Shown here: positions 63,090 through 64,000 of the stretch, piece after piece
How the letters are laid out: each line of letters starts with the position of its first letter
How positions within the stretch are numbered: position 1 is the first letter of the stretch
NCBI GenBank assembly: GCA_902572515.1
Contig: CACGGJ010000001.1
Location: 109,415-173,414, forward strand
DNA length: 64,000 nucleotides
Direction: 5' to 3'
Origin: an uncultured Pelagibacteraceae bacterium
GTDB lineage: Bacteria > Pseudomonadota > Alphaproteobacteria > Pelagibacterales > Pelagibacteraceae
Program-made: the position numbers and the translations under genes
The notes under the pieces: generated by a model
The model's input: only the letters and a program-made list of their open reading frames with translations
The model's database searches: none
Told to the model about the DNA's origin: nothing

Positions 63090-64000
63090 GCAACAAGATC
63101 CTGTTGAAATTCTTCTTTAAGTATTTGCAATTTAAGTTCAGTATAATTATTTTTTAATTTATTAATTATCAACTTTACTTTTTCAATCTCTGCAAAAGCT
63201 TTGTCAAGTTGGACAACTATATGTTTTTGTTCTTCTATTGATGGAACAGAAATCTTTAATTTTTTTAAGAGTTTATAATGTCGTGCATAACCAGTATTTT
63301 TAGGCATCATCATTTTTAATGCATAGTAAAAATATTTTGGATCGATTTTATCAATTGGTAGCAAAATTTTAACACCATCAGCACCAACTACAAAATCAAA
63401 ATCAATATATTTTAAAACTTGTGTATGGTCTCCAAATATTACAGCTGGTTTTGGTAAATGAAATACATTTTTTATATTATCATGATACCCGCTAATGAGT
63501 TCTGACTCTTGTGAAACTACAGGAAATTTCCCCTCTTTCAAATATTCTCTTTTTTTAAGCTTAAAATTTATGTTTGTTTTCTTAAGACATTTTTCAAATT
63601 GGATTTGTGTAGAGGTCTCTTTACTTTTTAATATTTTTGAAAGAATTGATTTTTTTAATTTATCAATTTCATTTTCTTTTTCTACTTTTGATAGATTTAT
63701 CTTACTAATATTTAAAAATATCTTATCAAGTTTATCAACTATGTGATGTTGTTCTGCAAGTTGGGGTATTTTTATATTGAAATTCTTAATTTTATTAATC
63801 GAAACACCACCAATTAATCCATTTAACGCGTTTTTAAATTGTAACTGAAAATCTTGACTAAGTGTGAAGTAGTATAAAAATTTAGGTAATAAATTTTTAG
63901 ATGGGGATATCGAAAAAAGTTTGTTTACAAAACAGCATTCTTTATCAGAAAATGCAATTTTTCTCCCTGCGCTACCACCTTCTGCACACACCAAAGTGGA
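63086..64000 (-). CDS. hsdS: Type I restriction enzyme specificity subunit, C-terminal part (5' end beyond window)
   Basis: Two TRD/coiled-coil repeats (PQLAEQHHIVDKLDKIF and PSIEEQKHIVVQLDKAFAEIEK); frame stays open to the window edge. Confidence 0.9.
   Translation of the reverse strand, partial: STLVCAEGGSAGRKIAFSDKECCFVNKLFSISPSKNLLPKFLYYFTLSQDFQLQFKNALNGLIGGVSINKIKNFNIKIPQLAEQHHIVDKLDKIFLNISKINLSKVEKENEIDKLKKSILSKILKSKETSTQIQFEKCLKKTNINFKLKKREYLKEGKFPVVSQESELISGYHDNIKNVFHLPKPAVIFGDHTQVLKYIDFDFVVGADGVKILLPIDKIDPKYFYYALKMMMPKNTGYARHYKLLKKLKISVPSIEEQKHIVVQLDKAFAEIEKVKLIINKLKNNYTELKLQILKEEFQQDLVA

Overview
AT-rich alphaproteobacterial window, most consistent with a SAR11/Pelagibacterales genome judging by gene order, base composition and protein sequences. 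About 0-46 kb is core chromosome: trhO(partial)-O-methyltransferase-gatBAC, ruvX-pyrB-pyrC-plsY-topA, ugd-galU-panC-mgtE-lipB-rluC, a long ribosomal run (rplQ-rpoA ... S10/spc/str genes), rpoC-rpoB-rplLJAK-nusG-secE, tuf, tRNAs Trp/Gly/Tyr and rlmB. Two essential genes, fusA and rpoC, are each broken by a 1-nt frameshift. At tRNA-Thr(TGT) (46278-46353) there is a tandem integration array. The tRNA 3' half is repeated perfectly at 47116-47171 (56 bp) and 54944-54991 (48 bp), bounding a ~0.76 kb one-gene element and a ~7.8 kb element. Neither encodes a recognisable integrase. Both carry, just inside each att, a paired 11-bp-period motif with the shared consensus TGTwGTCnnnTTGTwGTC, which looks like recombinase arm sites. 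The large element carries a DUF3427-like/NucS-like nuclease, a DUF2130 protein, an RHH regulator, a phage-CII-like protein, a hairpin-rich divergent control region, a PrsW-like intramembrane protease, and two paralogous, translationally coupled membrane-protein pairs arranged tail to tail (A-B> <B'-A'). This duplicated pair module inside an apparently trans-mobilised element is the best candidate for an undescribed system. The right end holds a CDP-sugar/surface glycan cluster, nadK, tRNA-Leu and a type I restriction locus (hsdR, partial hsdS).
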